64,000 nucleotides of DNA from Periconia sp. R9002. Taxonomy: Eukaryota; Ascomycota; Dothideomycetes; Pleosporales; Periconiaceae. The translations under genes and the position numbers were made by a program. Below are positions 45,306 through 57,913 of the stretch, in pieces. The DNA lies in contig JAMAHW010000086.1 in NCBI GenBank assembly GCA_023627715.1, positions 124,001 through 188,000 on the forward strand, in the 5' to 3' direction. The first letter of the stretch is position 1. Each line of letters starts with the position of its first letter. The notes beneath the pieces are model-generated. The model was not told the origin of the DNA. It did not search any database and saw only the letters and a program-made list of their open reading frames with translations.

Positions 45306-48300
45306 GGTGATGAGTGGAGGTAGTTTTTTGTGGTGGGATAACTTATATCAGAACATTATCAGTGATATCCAAATCTCAAAATGAAACTTTTCAGTGCAGA
45401 GCTTACCTGTCTTAGACAAGAAAAACTTGTTTGATTCGTGGTGTTAGACTTCTATGTTCTTCCTGTGTATATTGCTTCAACAAATATTGCAAACTCAAGA
45501 TGAAAGATAAAGAGTAGGAGAACAAGAGTTTGAGGACTTGGAAACTCTCCTTTATAGACAGATGATGCGTCCTCGATTTGCCAGATATAAAAAACTTGGT
45601 GAAACCTGACAACTCATACCGACATCCATCACATGAAGCACTGTCTCGAAACGCACCAAACCTCTTCATGCCACGTAATTAGACGTTACACCAGCCAGTG
45701 GCAGAGCAATAGAGTAGGGAGAGCTGAAGGTGTGTTGTCCCCTCAACTCACTCTACTATCTGGATTCAAATATATTTGCGCGTGTCCGTGTTACGGTATA
45801 CCTACGCAGAGCGACGAAAGGTTACGCCACGTAATCTCCCATGTTTCTGGTTTGTCCTTGGGTATGTATGTGCACGTAGGTATAAATAAACAACTAGTGA
45901 GTCATGTGGTGTGCAACGATTGACCCGTGTGCACGTCCCAGCCGCAGATGTCTTTCCAATGTATTGCTATAATTTCTTTTCACAAAATTGGTGAACATGT
46001 GCTACAAGTTACCGAGAATGCATACAGCCTGGTCAAGTACTATTTTGCACCTTCTTTTCTGTGCCGATATCACAAATTATCTCATTGCTCTGCCATGATC
46101 TCGTTCCTGTTTCCATGCAATCAGTAATGATATTCAGGTACCTTGAGTGATCCCAGAACATATTTGTATATCACTTACACGCATCTGTTCCAAACTCCTT
46201 ACGGCGAAGAATAGAGTTTTCAAGCCCAGAATCTTAGGGTGCTCATACAACTAATTGCGTGCACATCCACAGTCTAGATGTTTCTATGACTGGCGATTTA
46301 CATCGAGACGGCGAGCAGACATCCTTTCGCGATGATATACTTATTCTTTCGATCACTCCAGCTAGGTTGGTAAGACGTACAAAGAACCCCGCCAGTAACC
46401 TCTTAATCACAAACTGAACACATACGAAAGACCCAGGGTCAACCAACTACTATGTCGATTTCAATTTTACTCTCTTGCCTAGAATATTTTCCCAGCGTTG
46501 AACGAGTAACGTCCTTACTTCATCAAAAGAAGCACTCATGAAAACCTCCCGGCTCCCAAATTACACATGCTTGTGCACCCAACCTCGAAAGTATGCCCTG
46601 ATGGAAGAAGCATGTGGCCACTGTTGATGTTCTTCTTTTTCTATTTACTCGCTTTGTCTACGGCCTGTGGTTGCCTTTCCCCGTCTGAGCTTCTACCATA
46701 GACCTCCATCTAGATGCTCTCTACACTCCATCTTCAGATCATCGGTATCATTAGGAAGTGCAATAGTAGAGGGTCTCCTTGGATCAAGGAACAGTCTGTG
46801 ATAGACGTTGTCAATACAAACGTGATTAGTAACTTCAGGCTAGCTCCACTTTGGTCGCGGTGCAGATCACGTGATAGAAGATTAGTAAGAAATGCCAAGC
46901 CCGCGTCAGATGGCTTGTTTCATGACCAGAACGCCGCAATCCACCGCGCCTCGTCGTCGACTGATGAGCAACTACTCCTCAGTATACCTTTCTACGTCAC
47001 AAACACCGTGATGGCGTACCCCAGAGCCGAAAGCAGTTGACGAGAGGGCATCACAAAGAGCAACAGGGCAAGCAGGGGTCCGGCGAGGCATTACGTGTGA
47101 GCATCAATCATCGGCGGCCAATGAGAGGAGGGGCATTGTCCTTATCTCTTGGACGGTTTGGGCCCCACAGGCGCGCGAGAATTTGCGGGGAACTAAGGCC
47201 GGGCTAGAAAGGCGTGGTTTTTGCCGACATCGCAACCCATTCGATGTCATTTGTCGCCATGCCAATCTACTTGGCACTGGCAGCGAATACAGCACAAACA
47301 AACACGCAACTCTCGCTGGCATTATTCACGCCGTGGGGTGTAGCATCGGCTAAATGGCAGCAGGAACACGGGAGAAAGCAGTGGGTGGAAGAAGCATGGC
47401 CAGGCCTGCACCGATGCGAACGACGATGCGCGGTGGTTATCTTGAAGCATGCAGGTCCTCGTTGTGCAGCCGCAAGCTACAGAAAGTACGGCAGATTGGG
47501 TTGCGTGCGGTATTAAATCGGCGGCGCGGAGGCGGTATGACTACAGCCATTGCAAAATATACCGCATGTCTGTCCAACTTGATGCAATTGAAAACTCTAC
47601 ACGGCCTAATGATTCATATTTACCTAATGATCGTGGGAAATGGCAGATCTTGTTTGAGGAAGAATCATCGAAGACATGGAACAACGACCGACTAGCTAAA
47701 AATAACGCACACGCAGGCGGAAGACTAAACACGCCGCACCCACTCGGCTAGCCAACCATTGGCAAAAGAAACCACAATATTGGCCAGAAAGAAAGGGGTT
47801 CGATGAGTCGGGAGACCCCAAGGAGGCTGTTCGTCATGGAGGGACAACATGAAGTTTTTAAATGAACGGTATTGTACAAGGCTGTAACTACTGTAACTAG
47901 TTACAATACCTACGGATATCAACTGATGAACTTCGTAAAGAGTGTTTGACCCCTCCAGTCCAGGCCGTCGCTGCTGACTGGATGCTGACTGGATGGCGGG
48001 GCTTATCTTATCGCCACCCTGTGCACAAACAAACATGAACCGCCTCACGACCGTTCACGATACCTGATCTACTAGCAGGCCGACAGTAACAGATTGCAAA
48101 AGTACCGAAATCAAGAATGACCGTTAAATTTAGTAACCTGCGACCGTCTGAGGATTAATAGGTACCGATTAGGGTATTGAAAGGGGCCCCGGCTTGGACA
48201 GAAGCGGCGGCGGCGGCGCACACGCGGCGATGCTTCCCGAGGGCAAAGCGGTCAAAAACGGTAAAAACACACGTCTTCAATAAAATTCACTCATGGACAG

Positions 48301-49564
48301 CCGCGCCCAACCGGCTGTACGGAGGCTATGATCGTATGTACCTACGTAGTCATGTATTGTATGAGCGTTATTTTTCTCTTTTCTGGTTCCTTTGTTTGAC
48401 CCTGGCGTCTTTGTCCTGGACGTGGCTGTGCTTATTGCTTTGTTCAGCTGGTTGCAGGTCTCAGGCAAACCCTATGTGAGGTCTGCATCGGACCAGACCC
48501 CACCCCAAGCGACGGGAGGGGAATACAGCACGTCGGTTCGCTGGGTTTCGGTGAGAATGTATTGGTCCCTCTATTCAATATCCGATCGCTGCATGTGTGA
48601 ATTGTAGTTGATCAATAGTTACTTACACAAATGTCGAAAGAAGAGAAGAATACAGAAAAAAAAGTACCATGGAGTTAGGGCGGAATAGCAACAGGGAGCG
48701 ACTATCGGACTGGTAGAGTATGCAATGCACAGTTCTGTACAGCATAGTACAGCGGACCGAAGAAAAAGATGAATAAAATGGGGGTTTTGGATTTGGGTTT
48801 GGAAAGAATGGGGCTGGACCGTCAAAAATGTATGAGGGATATTCTTCTGCGCCCCCATCCGAGAGTGCGGTTCAACAGAGACAATCATGCAGTTGCATTG
48901 CTTCTTCTCGTATTTTTATCTTTCTTGGGCGCAACTCAATATGTCCAACGCTGCTGCTTCTGCTTACTGGCAGTGTACGTACGCATGTAAAATACAAAGA
49001 AACACGGTCTAACTGATGAAAATAATTTTTTGGAGACTACTGTACTTCATCCCACGGGCAAGCCCAACAGAGCGGGCGGGCGCGGCGACGGGTCTTGGCC
49101 CAGGCCCGTGAATGGCACCAATCTTCCCACCGTAACAGTAAACTAAGAGTAATAGATAGTGGCTATAGAGTGTAGTGCTGGTATCAATGCCCTCTACGCT
49201 ACCTAATTACTTACTCTTGTCTCAGCCCGCCCCGCCACTCGACACAACCCAGGCACACAGGCTCACACTCCCTGCACCATTCCAACCCGACGACGGGTCC
49301 ACGCAACTACTTAAGGATCCACGCCCCAGATCCCCTTATCTTCCCACTCCACTCTTCCCCTTGCAACCAGCTTCCGTGGCTTGTTGCCTCTTGACCATCG
49401 TGCATCTTTTAGTTATAAACACTCAACTCTCTGCCCCTCCTTCTGCCTCTTGATTCTCCTCCTCATCCCCCTCCTCCTCGTACCACTTCCACTCCACGAG
49501 AACCCTTCAAAACCTCAATACCCCATCCCCTTATACCCACATCCACACACATATCACCGCAGTC
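45306..49564. other. Long gene-poor stretch
   Basis: About 4.3 kb without a gene I can support. ORFs of 60-110 codons occur on both strands but none shows motifs, conserved patterns or good exon joins. The segment from about 49180 is C-rich on the plus strand and should be the promoter and 5' UTR of the glutamine synthetase gene. No tRNA or rRNA was recognised by eye. Confidence 0.45.
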
Positions 49565-51260
49565 ATGGTAAGCACTTCTCCATCCTTCTTTTCTCTCCGG
49601 TGCAAATCGGAGAAAAGGAAAAACACCCCTCCAAACCGCGCTCCGAAGGTTGGACAATTGCTCACGCGAGTTCCCCACAGGCTGAATCATCAATTCTCTC
49701 CAATACCGCCAACCTCGAGAAATACCTCAAGCTCCCCCAGAATGGCAAGGTCATTGCCGAGTACGTCTGGATAGACGGCTCCAACGGCGTGCGCTCCAAG
49801 TGCAAGGTGAGCTTTCCTCGACGACCCCAATTTCTCTTCACCGTTCACCCTTCCCCGCCGCGCGGTAACCTCAGGGCGCTCCAATGGCTGGATGCGTCTT
49901 CTGCGCGACATATTCTTTTGTGGGATATGGCTTGCATTTCCTTATCGCCAGGCCGTCCCGATAAGCGTGGGTGGTGTGGTGGTGGTCGTGGTGGGATACG
50001 ATGGCTATACCCTGCCCTGCCGCTAACCGAAGGCTGACGCCGACGCCGATGCAAGGCGCTGGCAGGGGCGGGGGCGGGGATGAAGCCAGGAAAAAGCAAA
50101 ACCCACCATCGTCACTCCACGTCATTATGCAAACAAAAAAAAAAAACTCATGCTAACCACAACCACTCTTCCAGACCCTAAACAAGAAGCCCGAAAAGGT
50201 TGACGATCTTCCTGAATGGAACTTTGACGGCTCCTCGACCGGTCAGGCTCCCGGCCACGACTCCGATGTCTACCTCCGCCCCGTTGCCTTCTACCCCGAC
50301 CCCTTCCGTCTGGGCGACAATGTCCTCGTCATGTGCGAGACGTACAGCTCTGACGGCAAGCCCAACAAGTACAACTTCCGCCACGATGCCGCCATTGTGC
50401 TGAACAAGCACGCCGAGCACGAGTTCTGGTTTGGCCTCGAGCAGGAGTACACCCTTCTCGACTTCCAGGGCTGGCCCTACGGATGGCCCAAGAACGGTTT
50501 CCCTGCTCCCCAGGGCCCCTACTACTGCGGTGTAGGCACGGGCAAGGTCTTCTGCCGTGATATCGTCGAGGCTCACTACAAGGCCTGCATGTACGCCGGC
50601 ATCAACATCTCCGGCACCAACGCCGAGGTCATGCCCGCCCAGTGGGAGTACCAGGTTGGCCCTTGCCAGGGCATTAGCAGTACGTACTAGCTCCGACTTT
50701 TGGCCGATCAGGCAACTTGGTTCCATGCTAATTACATAATAGTGGGTGACGAGCTCTGGATGTCTCGATTCCTCCTTCACCGCGTTGCCGAGGAGTTCGG
50801 CGCCAAGGTCACTTTTGCCCCCAAGCCCATCCCTGGCGACTGGAACGGTGCCGGTCTTCACACCAACGTTTCCACCAAGGAGACCCGTGCCGAGGGTGGC
50901 ATGAAGGCCATCGAGGCCGCCATGGAGAAGCTCGCCGGCCGCCAGAAGGAGCACATGGCCGTCTACGGAGAGGACAACCAGCTCCGCATGACTGGTGCCC
51001 ACGAGACCTCTTCCTACGACAAGTTCTCGTGGGGAGTCGCCAACCGTGGCTCTTCCGTCCGCATTCCCCGCTCCGTCGCCGCCGAGGGCAAGGGATACTT
51101 CGAGGACCGTCGCCCTGCCTCCAACGGTGACCCATACCAGATCACCGGCATCATCTGCGAAACTCTGTACGGAAAGGTCGAGGGTGCCGACGTCGCCGCC
51201 TTCGCCTCCAAGGCTCCCGGCGAGGAGCTCGAGATGGTCGTCCCCGTCGCGAAGCCGTAA
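49565..51260 (+). CDS. glnA: Glutamine synthetase (type II, eukaryotic)
   Basis: Four exons: 49565-49567 (the ATG alone), 49681-49806, 50175-50679 and 50743-51260; 383 residues. ATP-dependent formation of glutamine from glutamate and ammonia in the cytosol, the central step of nitrogen assimilation. Signatures: [20 protein letters not shown], the metal-binding [24 protein letters not shown], the ATP-binding [19 protein letters not shown] and, near the active site, [15 protein letters not shown] and [10 protein letters not shown]. The second intron is long (368 nt) for this genome. Exon 1 holds only the start codon, directly followed by GTAAGC; the next exon ([20 protein letters not shown]) begins the conserved N-terminus in phase 0. 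Strong C-ending codon bias suggests high expression. The symbol follows the Aspergillus name. Confidence 0.96.
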
Positions 51261-52369
51261 ATGTGTCATCACGTCCCTCCTCTTCTAATACCCCCTCCCC
51301 CTCCTCCGACTTTGACAACAACCTCCACCTCCTCCCTTAGACCATGATATCACTTGGATTTGCGCGAACCGGGAATAGATGATTATGCGTTTGGCGTCAT
51401 TTGCTTGTTGTTCTCCACCACCCTCGCAAACTGCCATCTTCGTCTTCCTTCCTCCCTCGACGTCGACCGTTTTTTTTTCTCTTCATACCCCCCCGCAACT
51501 TCGTTTTTTTTGCCTATCTATCTACCTCAGCCACCAACGTACGTCGAGCTCAGTGCGAGCTGTCGTTACTATTGGTTCGCCTCTCTCGCCCCCTCCCCCT
51601 TGACCACCAACCCCCTTTTATGTTATGTAATCTACCCCCCCATCCCCTGACCTCGAAAACAAACGAGGCTCGGAATTTTGATCGATGAAGAAATGGAAAT
51701 GAAATTCAAGGAACAAACAAAACAAAGTTCAAACAAAAAAAAGCTTCTCTTCTCTTTTGCAAGTGTGCCTCTTTTGTGATGTGTGATGTATTCATGACCA
51801 CGGTCAAGGTATTTCTATTAATCTATTTGTAGTGATGAAACAGTGAAAGCTGTTTGAATGAAATCTCTCACATTGTCCGCGAGGTATCACCTTTTTTGTC
51901 CCCTCCTTGATCAGATCACATTCAGATATTTTATGCATAGCACCGCAACGCAGTATTAAAGGCTATCTATCCCTCTACCCATTGATACAAAGAGATTGTG
52001 AAAAAAAATACGCAAGACCGGAGAACAAAACGACCAAATCTTTTTACTTGATGGAATTCCTTGCCTGGGGGTGGGTACTTTACTCTACATTACTTATGTA
52101 GCGTATGGATGTATGTACGAAAATCGATGGATGGGTAGGGGTATTCGGATTGAATTGTTCATTTCCACACCAAAAAAAAAAAACTGACGACGACGAAATC
52201 TCCTGAATCCCAAACTCCTACCTCGATTCAAGAGCAAAGGCTTACCCCAAAAACAATACATCATCAAAACAGAACCCCATTCAAACGACCATGTAAAATT
52301 TTCCCATTTTCACTCCAACCTCAGACTTGAACTCCACATTGCCATGTAAATCCATCATTTTCTCCCTAA
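51261..52369. other. Intergenic, convergent 3' ends
   Basis: Pyrimidine-rich after the glutamine synthetase stop, then AT-rich. No gene is supported. Confidence 0.5.
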
Positions 52370-54568
52370 TCAATCTAACCCACCACCAACCCCCCTCCTC
52401 CGAACCCACTCACACCAAACCCCCAAATCCCCCACCCGATCCAACGCCATCGCGATCCTCTTCTTAACCTCTTTATCCTTCTTCTTCACCACCTCACCCT
52501 CCTCACCCTCACGTTTCCCTTCTTTCCCATCATCCTCGTCGTCGTTGTTGTTGGTAGTATCTACGTCCATGACATCATCATCAGGCGCAGAAGATGACAG
52601 AGGAGGACTGAGCAGGTTCTGCTCGTGGATGAAGATACGCGCGTTGGGGAGGATGTCGAGGACGATTTTGAGAGGGGGGAAGGTATTGTTATTGGTGGCT
52701 TCTGCTGGGGAGGGGGAGGAAGAGGGTATGGGGGAAAGGAACAGGTGTTTGAAGAGTTCCTGCGGGGTCGTTGAGGTGGTGATAGGGGGGTTGTCGTCCG
52801 GGGGTGAGAGAAGGGAGGTGGAGGAGGCGGAAGGTTGAGAGGGTAGGGAGAAGGATGGGGAGAGCGGGTTTGGGATAGTGAGGGTGAGACGGGGAGCGGG
52901 TGGGGCGTAGGAGAGGGAGACGTCGAGTTGTAGCGGCTGCTGTTGATCTTCTTCTTCTTCTTGGCCTTGTTGTGTTTCGGGGGAAGAAACGAAATCCCCT
53001 TGCACCAGCGACGTCACCATCGCGTACTGGCGTAGCGTGGGTAGCAGCTCGACGAGTTGTCGGGGGTGTTGGAAGGGGAGACTCTCGAGGGCGCGCGAGT
53101 ACTCCAGTTTGGGCACGTACAAGGAATTCAGGTGCGGGACCGACGTCTCTTTGCCGGTTTTGCTGTCGATGACGAGTACGCGCCGCGAGTGCTGGATCTC
53201 GATTGTGTTGCCGCCTGCGGAGCTGCTGGAGCCTGGGTCCGGTTCACCGGGACGAATCGCGAGGCCGACGAATGTTGTGGGTTGCAGGTCCTGCGGCGTC
53301 TCGAGGCCTACGGAGTTGACGATTTGGACGTACACTGAGAGGGGCACGATGAGCGGGGGGTTGAAGCGCGCGACGAAGCGGATGTTGGGGAGACGACCGG
53401 GCGCGTTTTCGATATTCAGCGCGTCGTGGTCGCCTGCTGCGCCTGCCGCGGAGTCGAGATACGTGGGTTTGGGGTCCAGCCAGTCGATTGTTGAGGTGTT
53501 GTTGAGAAGCGTGTTGATGACGGCGTCGGGCCCGTCAGGTGCTTTTTCGACTTCGATGGCGTCGGAAATCCACGAGTCGGGGATGCGGATCGGCGTGTAC
53601 ATGGAGGATGGCGAGGATTCGCATTCGATGGTGAGGGAGTAGATTTTGTTGGTTGTGGGGAAAGCGTCTTCGGGGTGTTCATCATCGTGGGTTTCGGACG
53701 TTGTCGTGCTCTTGTCTTTGGTGGAATGTGTGGATTTGGGTTTCTTGCGTATCACATGTCGTCGGTCCATCCAGTACTCTAGGCTCAGTCCAAGGCAGGT
53801 TCCTGCATTTAAACGCGCGCGTCCACTCTTCTTGCACAGAACTTCACGCTCCGCTCTGTATTCCGCGTCTGGCGTATTCGCGCCTATGAGCGCAAGCGCC
53901 ATCTTCTTCTCGTGCTCAAACAACCTCCTCAAACTCTTGTGCATGGCGAAGATCGCCTTGAAGCACGGCACGCCTCCATTCTCCGCGCTCAGCTTGTCCA
54001 TTCGTAGGAGCTTATCCAGGTTCATGGAAAACTGATCGAGCATGAAGTTGATTCTGTTGGCGCCCGGTCGCGGGGTCAAAGACTTGAACAAGATGTTTGA
54101 CCCAGAATCCTTAAATATATGGTCATCATCTGAAGCGAGCTCCAACTTCACGCTCGTCACATCGCCGTTCAAGATGGAGATGTCGCACATGGCCTCGTTG
54201 CCAATCACCAGGGTCAGGACAGTGGTCCCGTCGCGTTCCACGGATCGCTCGAAGTCTATTCCGTCTTTCCTACAGAGTGCGATGATACCTTCTTCGCTAA
54301 CACGACCTGGTCGGCCCTTGAGCATGTTGACAATGCTTTCTAGCCGCCGCCGCCGTTCGTCCTCGTCGCCGCGTCCTAGCTGGCTTAGCCCCAATTGACT
54401 CATGCCCATCCCGCTCATGGATATCCCCATTCCGATTCCACCATCGTTGAGCATATTAAGGACCGCGGGTGAATCGAAGGCCATGGGTGGGACGCTGCGG
54501 GGCGCCGGGGAGGACATCGCCATTAGGTGCTTCTGAGGGGTATTAGTCGAAGGCGTCGGCGTTGCCAT
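52370..54568 (-). CDS. MED1: Mediator of RNA polymerase II transcription subunit 1 (fungal Med1)
   Basis: 732 residues, no intron seen. The N-terminal part has a Met/Gly/Ser-rich leader, then the Med1 core: ERRRRLESIVNMLKGRPGRV, EGIIALCRKDGIDFERSVE, TTVLTLVIGNEAMCDISILN and VTSVKLELASDDD. The middle contains NFMLDQFSMNLDKLLRMDKL and the conserved LGLSLEYWMDRRHV. The C-terminal third is Pro/Ser- and acid-rich (DNDDEDDGKEG, then a lysine-rich segment), and is probably disordered. Med1 sits in the middle module of Mediator and relays activator signals to polymerase II. The ATG at 54568 is used because the longer frame begins with TTG at 54595. Confidence 0.9.
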   Translation of the reverse strand: MATPTPSTNTPQKHLMAMSSPAPRSVPPMAFDSPAVLNMLNDGGIGMGISMSGMGMSQLGLSQLGRGDEDERRRRLESIVNMLKGRPGRVSEEGIIALCRKDGIDFERSVERDGTTVLTLVIGNEAMCDISILNGDVTSVKLELASDDDHIFKDSGSNILFKSLTPRPGANRINFMLDQFSMNLDKLLRMDKLSAENGGVPCFKAIFAMHKSLRRLFEHEKKMALALIGANTPDAEYRAEREVLCKKSGRARLNAGTCLGLSLEYWMDRRHVIRKKPKSTHSTKDKSTTTSETHDDEHPEDAFPTTNKIYSLTIECESSPSSMYTPIRIPDSWISDAIEVEKAPDGPDAVINTLLNNTSTIDWLDPKPTYLDSAAGAAGDHDALNIENAPGRLPNIRFVARFNPPLIVPLSVYVQIVNSVGLETPQDLQPTTFVGLAIRPGEPDPGSSSSAGGNTIEIQHSRRVLVIDSKTGKETSVPHLNSLYVPKLEYSRALESLPFQHPRQLVELLPTLRQYAMVTSLVQGDFVSSPETQQGQEEEEDQQQPLQLDVSLSYAPPAPRLTLTIPNPLSPSFSLPSQPSASSTSLLSPPDDNPPITTSTTPQELFKHLFLSPIPSSSPSPAEATNNNTFPPLKIVLDILPNARIFIHEQNLLSPPLSSSAPDDDVMDVDTTNNNDDEDDGKEGKREGEEGEVVKKKDKEVKKRIAMALDRVGDLGVWCEWVRRRGVGGGLD

Positions 54569-54899
54569 CTTTGCGACGATGCGTCCTGAGTACAACCAAA
54601 GTAAGAGAGCTCGGTATGAATGGCTAAGGCTACCGCGAGGAGTTGGGTGACATTCTTGCTGAAAGTTGAAGGTTGAGAAGACGCGGAATGCGCTTGAAGC
54701 TCACGCGAGTCAGGTAAGGCTTGGCATTTGCGGAGTTCGGTGGTGTCGAGATGGAAGCAACAAAAGCACTGTCGCTCGCGACATGGGCCAAAGTGTGAAA
54801 GGTAAAGTCTTTTCTGCAGTTTCTGCTAAAAAATATTATATGGCAGTAGGGGTATCAAATGTCCGACGACCTTCCTCCGTCCTAGACTCAGTTTTCAAC

Positions 54900-55478
54900 C
54901 TAGTCCAACTCGACAAAATCCGAATCCTCCATAAGAATCTCCCGCATGTCTTCCTTGGGTTTTGTAGTTCTCAATGTCCTATTTGCAACCTTCTTGGGCT
55001 GCTGCCTTGGTCCTTTTCTCTTGCTTGTTCCCAATTCGCTCGTGGTATCCTCGTCTGGTGTCAAAACACCGCTTGTCGTTGCCGCTCTAGCACTTGCGAC
55101 CGTGTATTCTATTTCGCGAAGCCGCTTCCGTGGTCTTTTGTTCGCTTCTTGATCTCGTTGCGCCTTTTCGCTGGCTTCTTGCTCCCAGCGCTTTCGAATC
55201 TCGTCTTCAACCTTGTTTTCCATGCTGTGGAACGAGGCGTGGTGCGCACAGCCGTCGCATTCGTAGCTTGATGAGCTCTAGTAAAAGATTTTAGCCTATG
55301 AATCTGTAACCAAGATTGTCCTCTTTGGATGCATGGGATTCCGGTGTACCTTAAGAGGGTGTAGCATGAATCGAAGACAGGGACATTTAGGTGACAGCAG
55401 GGACTGGCGGTAGTTACATTGACCACGGGGAGGAACATAATTCATCTGATTCCAAACATTTGGGGGACCGCTCGTCAT
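54900..55478 (-). CDS. Conserved small Cys/His-containing protein, function unknown
   Basis: Exons 55350-55478 and 54900-55277 are joined over a 72-nt intron in phase 0 (RFMLHPLK-SSSSYECDG); 168 residues. The N-terminus MTSGPPNVWNQMNYV is followed by PKCPCLRFMLHPLK, and the second exon opens with YECDGCAHHASFHSMENK. Together these give Cys-x-Cys and Cys-x2-Cys-x-His-His, likely one metal site. A charged helix follows (DEIRKRWEQEASEKAQRDQE) and then a basic nuclear-type stretch (NKRPRKRLRE, SKRKGPRQQPKK). I recognise this as a widespread Pezizomycotina protein with no assigned role. The high conservation of the joint region supports the intron. Confidence 0.78.
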
Positions 55479-56454
55479 TCTGGTAGGAGTTGCACACGAA
55501 AAGAAAGTCAGCGTGCAAGTTGTTGTCGATCAACCGCATAGGAAGTTCATCGCGAATGAAGAACATTGGAGTGACCTTATCGATAGGGAGCGCGATAGCG
55601 TAACGCGGGGACAACCCGAGAACACGTGACCAAACATTTGTAAACCCCGCTTGCACATTTCTCTTATGCAGTCTGAAAGATGTAGAATCATAACAGGCCC
55701 GATTACTATTTACCTATTCGGCCCCGCCTTTTGTGATAGGTGACACCACCGGAATCAGCTCATGTTCACATATTTCCACAGAAAGCAATTGGTGTAAGGC
55801 GCGTACAATTTGATGCAGGAATTGCTCGGTGTGGATTCTATTTTATACGTCTTCTTTCACAGCGTATAAAATATCATTCCGAGGTAGATGGGTTGGCATA
55901 CGGAACACGTTACGTCCATTGCGACCTCGGGAGGACGTTACCTATCGCGGCGCCGTCATCCCACCTTAAGCAGATGCAAGATATTCCGCGCGAAACGGCC
56001 CCAATCATAGATGGCACCGCTTACCCTTGCCATTTGCTGAAAGCAGGCACTTCCTAATCATGATATCTATACTAGGCAGGTCTGTTGTAGAGAGTCCGTC
56101 CCGTAGAGTAATCGTACTGAGTGACGTGCTCTACTCCGGGTGTATGGAACTGATATTAGGTGAGCATGAGGTGCAGAATCTTGCGAGCTAACGTGCCCTC
56201 GCAACTTGCATCGGAGCGATTGGCGGTCCCCGCACTTCCTTCCTGTGGTGGAGTAGCTTGATAGAGTAGAACAAGCTAGGATACGGCCCAACCTGGCCAT
56301 AGGTGGAGATTCTGCACGTTTATAAACCGGAATCCCCCTCTCCGAATGTCAATAACTCCTCCAGCTCTTTCACATATTATCTTGACAGAATTATTTGGCA
56401 GACTGACACACTTCTTTGTTTTGCAAATCCCAAACTCATCCTTACAGAGATATA
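55479..56454. other. Intergenic, divergent promoters
   Basis: Lies between the minus-strand small protein and the plus-strand GFA gene. No ORF with motifs. Confidence 0.5.
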
Positions 56455-57020
56455 ATGGCCCTAGCCGGAGGTTGCATGTGCGGTGGTGTCCGTTACACCA
56501 TTGAGGGAGAGCCCATATCCAAGGTATGTCGACAGTGACCGTAATCTCGCAGCATCGAGTGACAATGGTGTAGGCACTCTGCCACTGTAAAGACTGCCAG
56601 AAGATCACCGGCTCGACCTATAGCACCAATGGAGTCTACCCAGACAAAGGCTTCAAGGTCACCCAAGGCCAGGCCAAAACTCACTCAGTCAAAGGCAGCT
56701 CGGGCAATACCATCACTTCCCACTTCTGGTACGTTGTGAATAAAAATGTGGCACTTGATTCCATTGCTGAGAGTCTACCAGCCCCGACTGTGGATCCAAC
56801 ATGTGGCGGGATGGAGGCGCATTCCCCGGGCTTGTGATTATCAAGGTATGCTGTTCATACATCTTCGGTCTCAACGTCCGGACTAATTGCGACGTAGCTC
56901 GGCACTCTGGACGACTCCAGTGCTCTCGCTGACTTGAAGCCCGTCAATGAACTTTATGTTCCCAGGCGTGTGCCATGGATCGCACCTATTGAAGGAGCCC
57001 AGCAGAAGGACGCGATGTAG
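56455..57020 (+). CDS. GFA/CENP-V family protein (glutathione-dependent formaldehyde-activating-type fold)
   Basis: Four exons: 56455-56523, 56574-56728, 56782-56845 and 56898-57020; 136 residues. The Cys pattern of the family is complete: GGCMCGGVRYT, ALCHCKDCQKITGS and FCPDCGSNMWRD, binding two zinc ions in the fold. It ends with KPVNELYVPRRVPWIAPIEG, the usual C-terminal segment. Fungal genomes have many such proteins; some react with glutathione adducts, but the substrate of this one is not known. All three introns are GT-AG (50, 53 and 52 nt), and each join restores the conserved Cys spacing. The small size matches single-domain GFA proteins. It converges on the Tfb5 gene with 106 bp between stops. 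Confidence 0.9.
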
Positions 57021-57126
57021 AGTGGTGACGGTCTGGTTCGCATCGAGTGTGCGTGGGTTCGTCGGGGGATCGTAGCTTGGCATGGAAGCAGACACAGAAC
57101 GCGAGGGCAAAAGCTATGGTTTGAAT

Positions 57127-57464
57127 TCAATTTTCTTTTCCGCTCTCGATTTCTTCCGTGGGGTCCTTGAGGCGCTCCTTCATCATCTGCGTTTGGTCAG
57201 CTGTGAGCTTTGGCAATTGCAATCCGTTGGAAGAGGTACCTGAGCGAGCCTGTTCTTCAAAGCCTGGATCTTAGCCTCCTTAACAAGCAGATGCTCTTCG
57301 TCGAGATCTTCAATAATGAAGTCATTGTTGTTTTTGTTGTCGATATCGATAAGCATAGCTTTGATGGACGCGTCACACTTGACCATGACACCTGCGTGGC
57401 TCGTCAGCTATGGCCAAGGAGAACAGTATCAATAAACCGTCTTACCTCGCACTGCCTTGACCAT
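57127..57464 (-). CDS. TFB5: TFIIH subunit Tfb5 (GTF2H5/TTDA homologue)
   Basis: Three exons: 57446-57464, 57240-57391 and 57127-57186; 76 residues. The sequence starts MVKAVRG-VMVKCDASIKAM and continues with NDFIIEDLDEEHLLVKEAKI and ALKNRLAQ, the full Tfb5 fold, then a charged tail. Tfb5 stabilises the core of TFIIH for transcription and nucleotide-excision repair. Exon 1 has 19 nt only; intron 1 is 54 nt and intron 2 is 53 nt. The third exon begins at ACGCAG|ATG; the nearer acceptor would make an intron of about 30 nt, too short. Divergent from the membrane-protein gene at 57914. Confidence 0.9.
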
Positions 57465-57913
57465 GTTGAAATATGAATTGGAAAGGGTCGGGTGAGGTTT
57501 ATGAATAGATGGAGGTGTGGGCGATCGTTTGGTTAGGAATCCGTCAGGGTGCTCAAACTTACACTTGATGGGGATCGATTCTGGCTCTAACCGTCTTAGG
57601 GCAAGCGTGCTATCAGATAAGCTTCCGCCGGCCTCCGCGAACACCACCACCACACCGGAGGCTCTCACCTATTAAAAGATGAATAAGACCACCTACCATG
57701 TAACAATCGCTGTGAAAAAGAGGTCTTCCGTCAGCTTCTGTTCTTCCTCCTCCACACCATGATCATCATCCGTCCTCCTTGATTCCTCTCCGGATGTCGC
57801 TACTGCGCTAATCCTGTCGAATACGGGGTTCATGAGTATTGTACTACCGTCGATAGCAAATTGAATGGCTCCAATACTGCTCGTCACATTGAGGCACACG
57901 TCTTTCTGTGACA

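Noticed and set aside
45306..49564. Search for CRISPR, rRNA or tRNA genes in the gene-poor stretch
   Set aside because: No regularly spaced repeats and no cloverleaf or B-box sequence recognised by eye; a tRNA scan would be decisive.
50178..51272. 364-codon minus-strand ORF opposite glutamine synthetase
   Set aside because: Shadow ORF caused by C-ending codon bias of the real gene.
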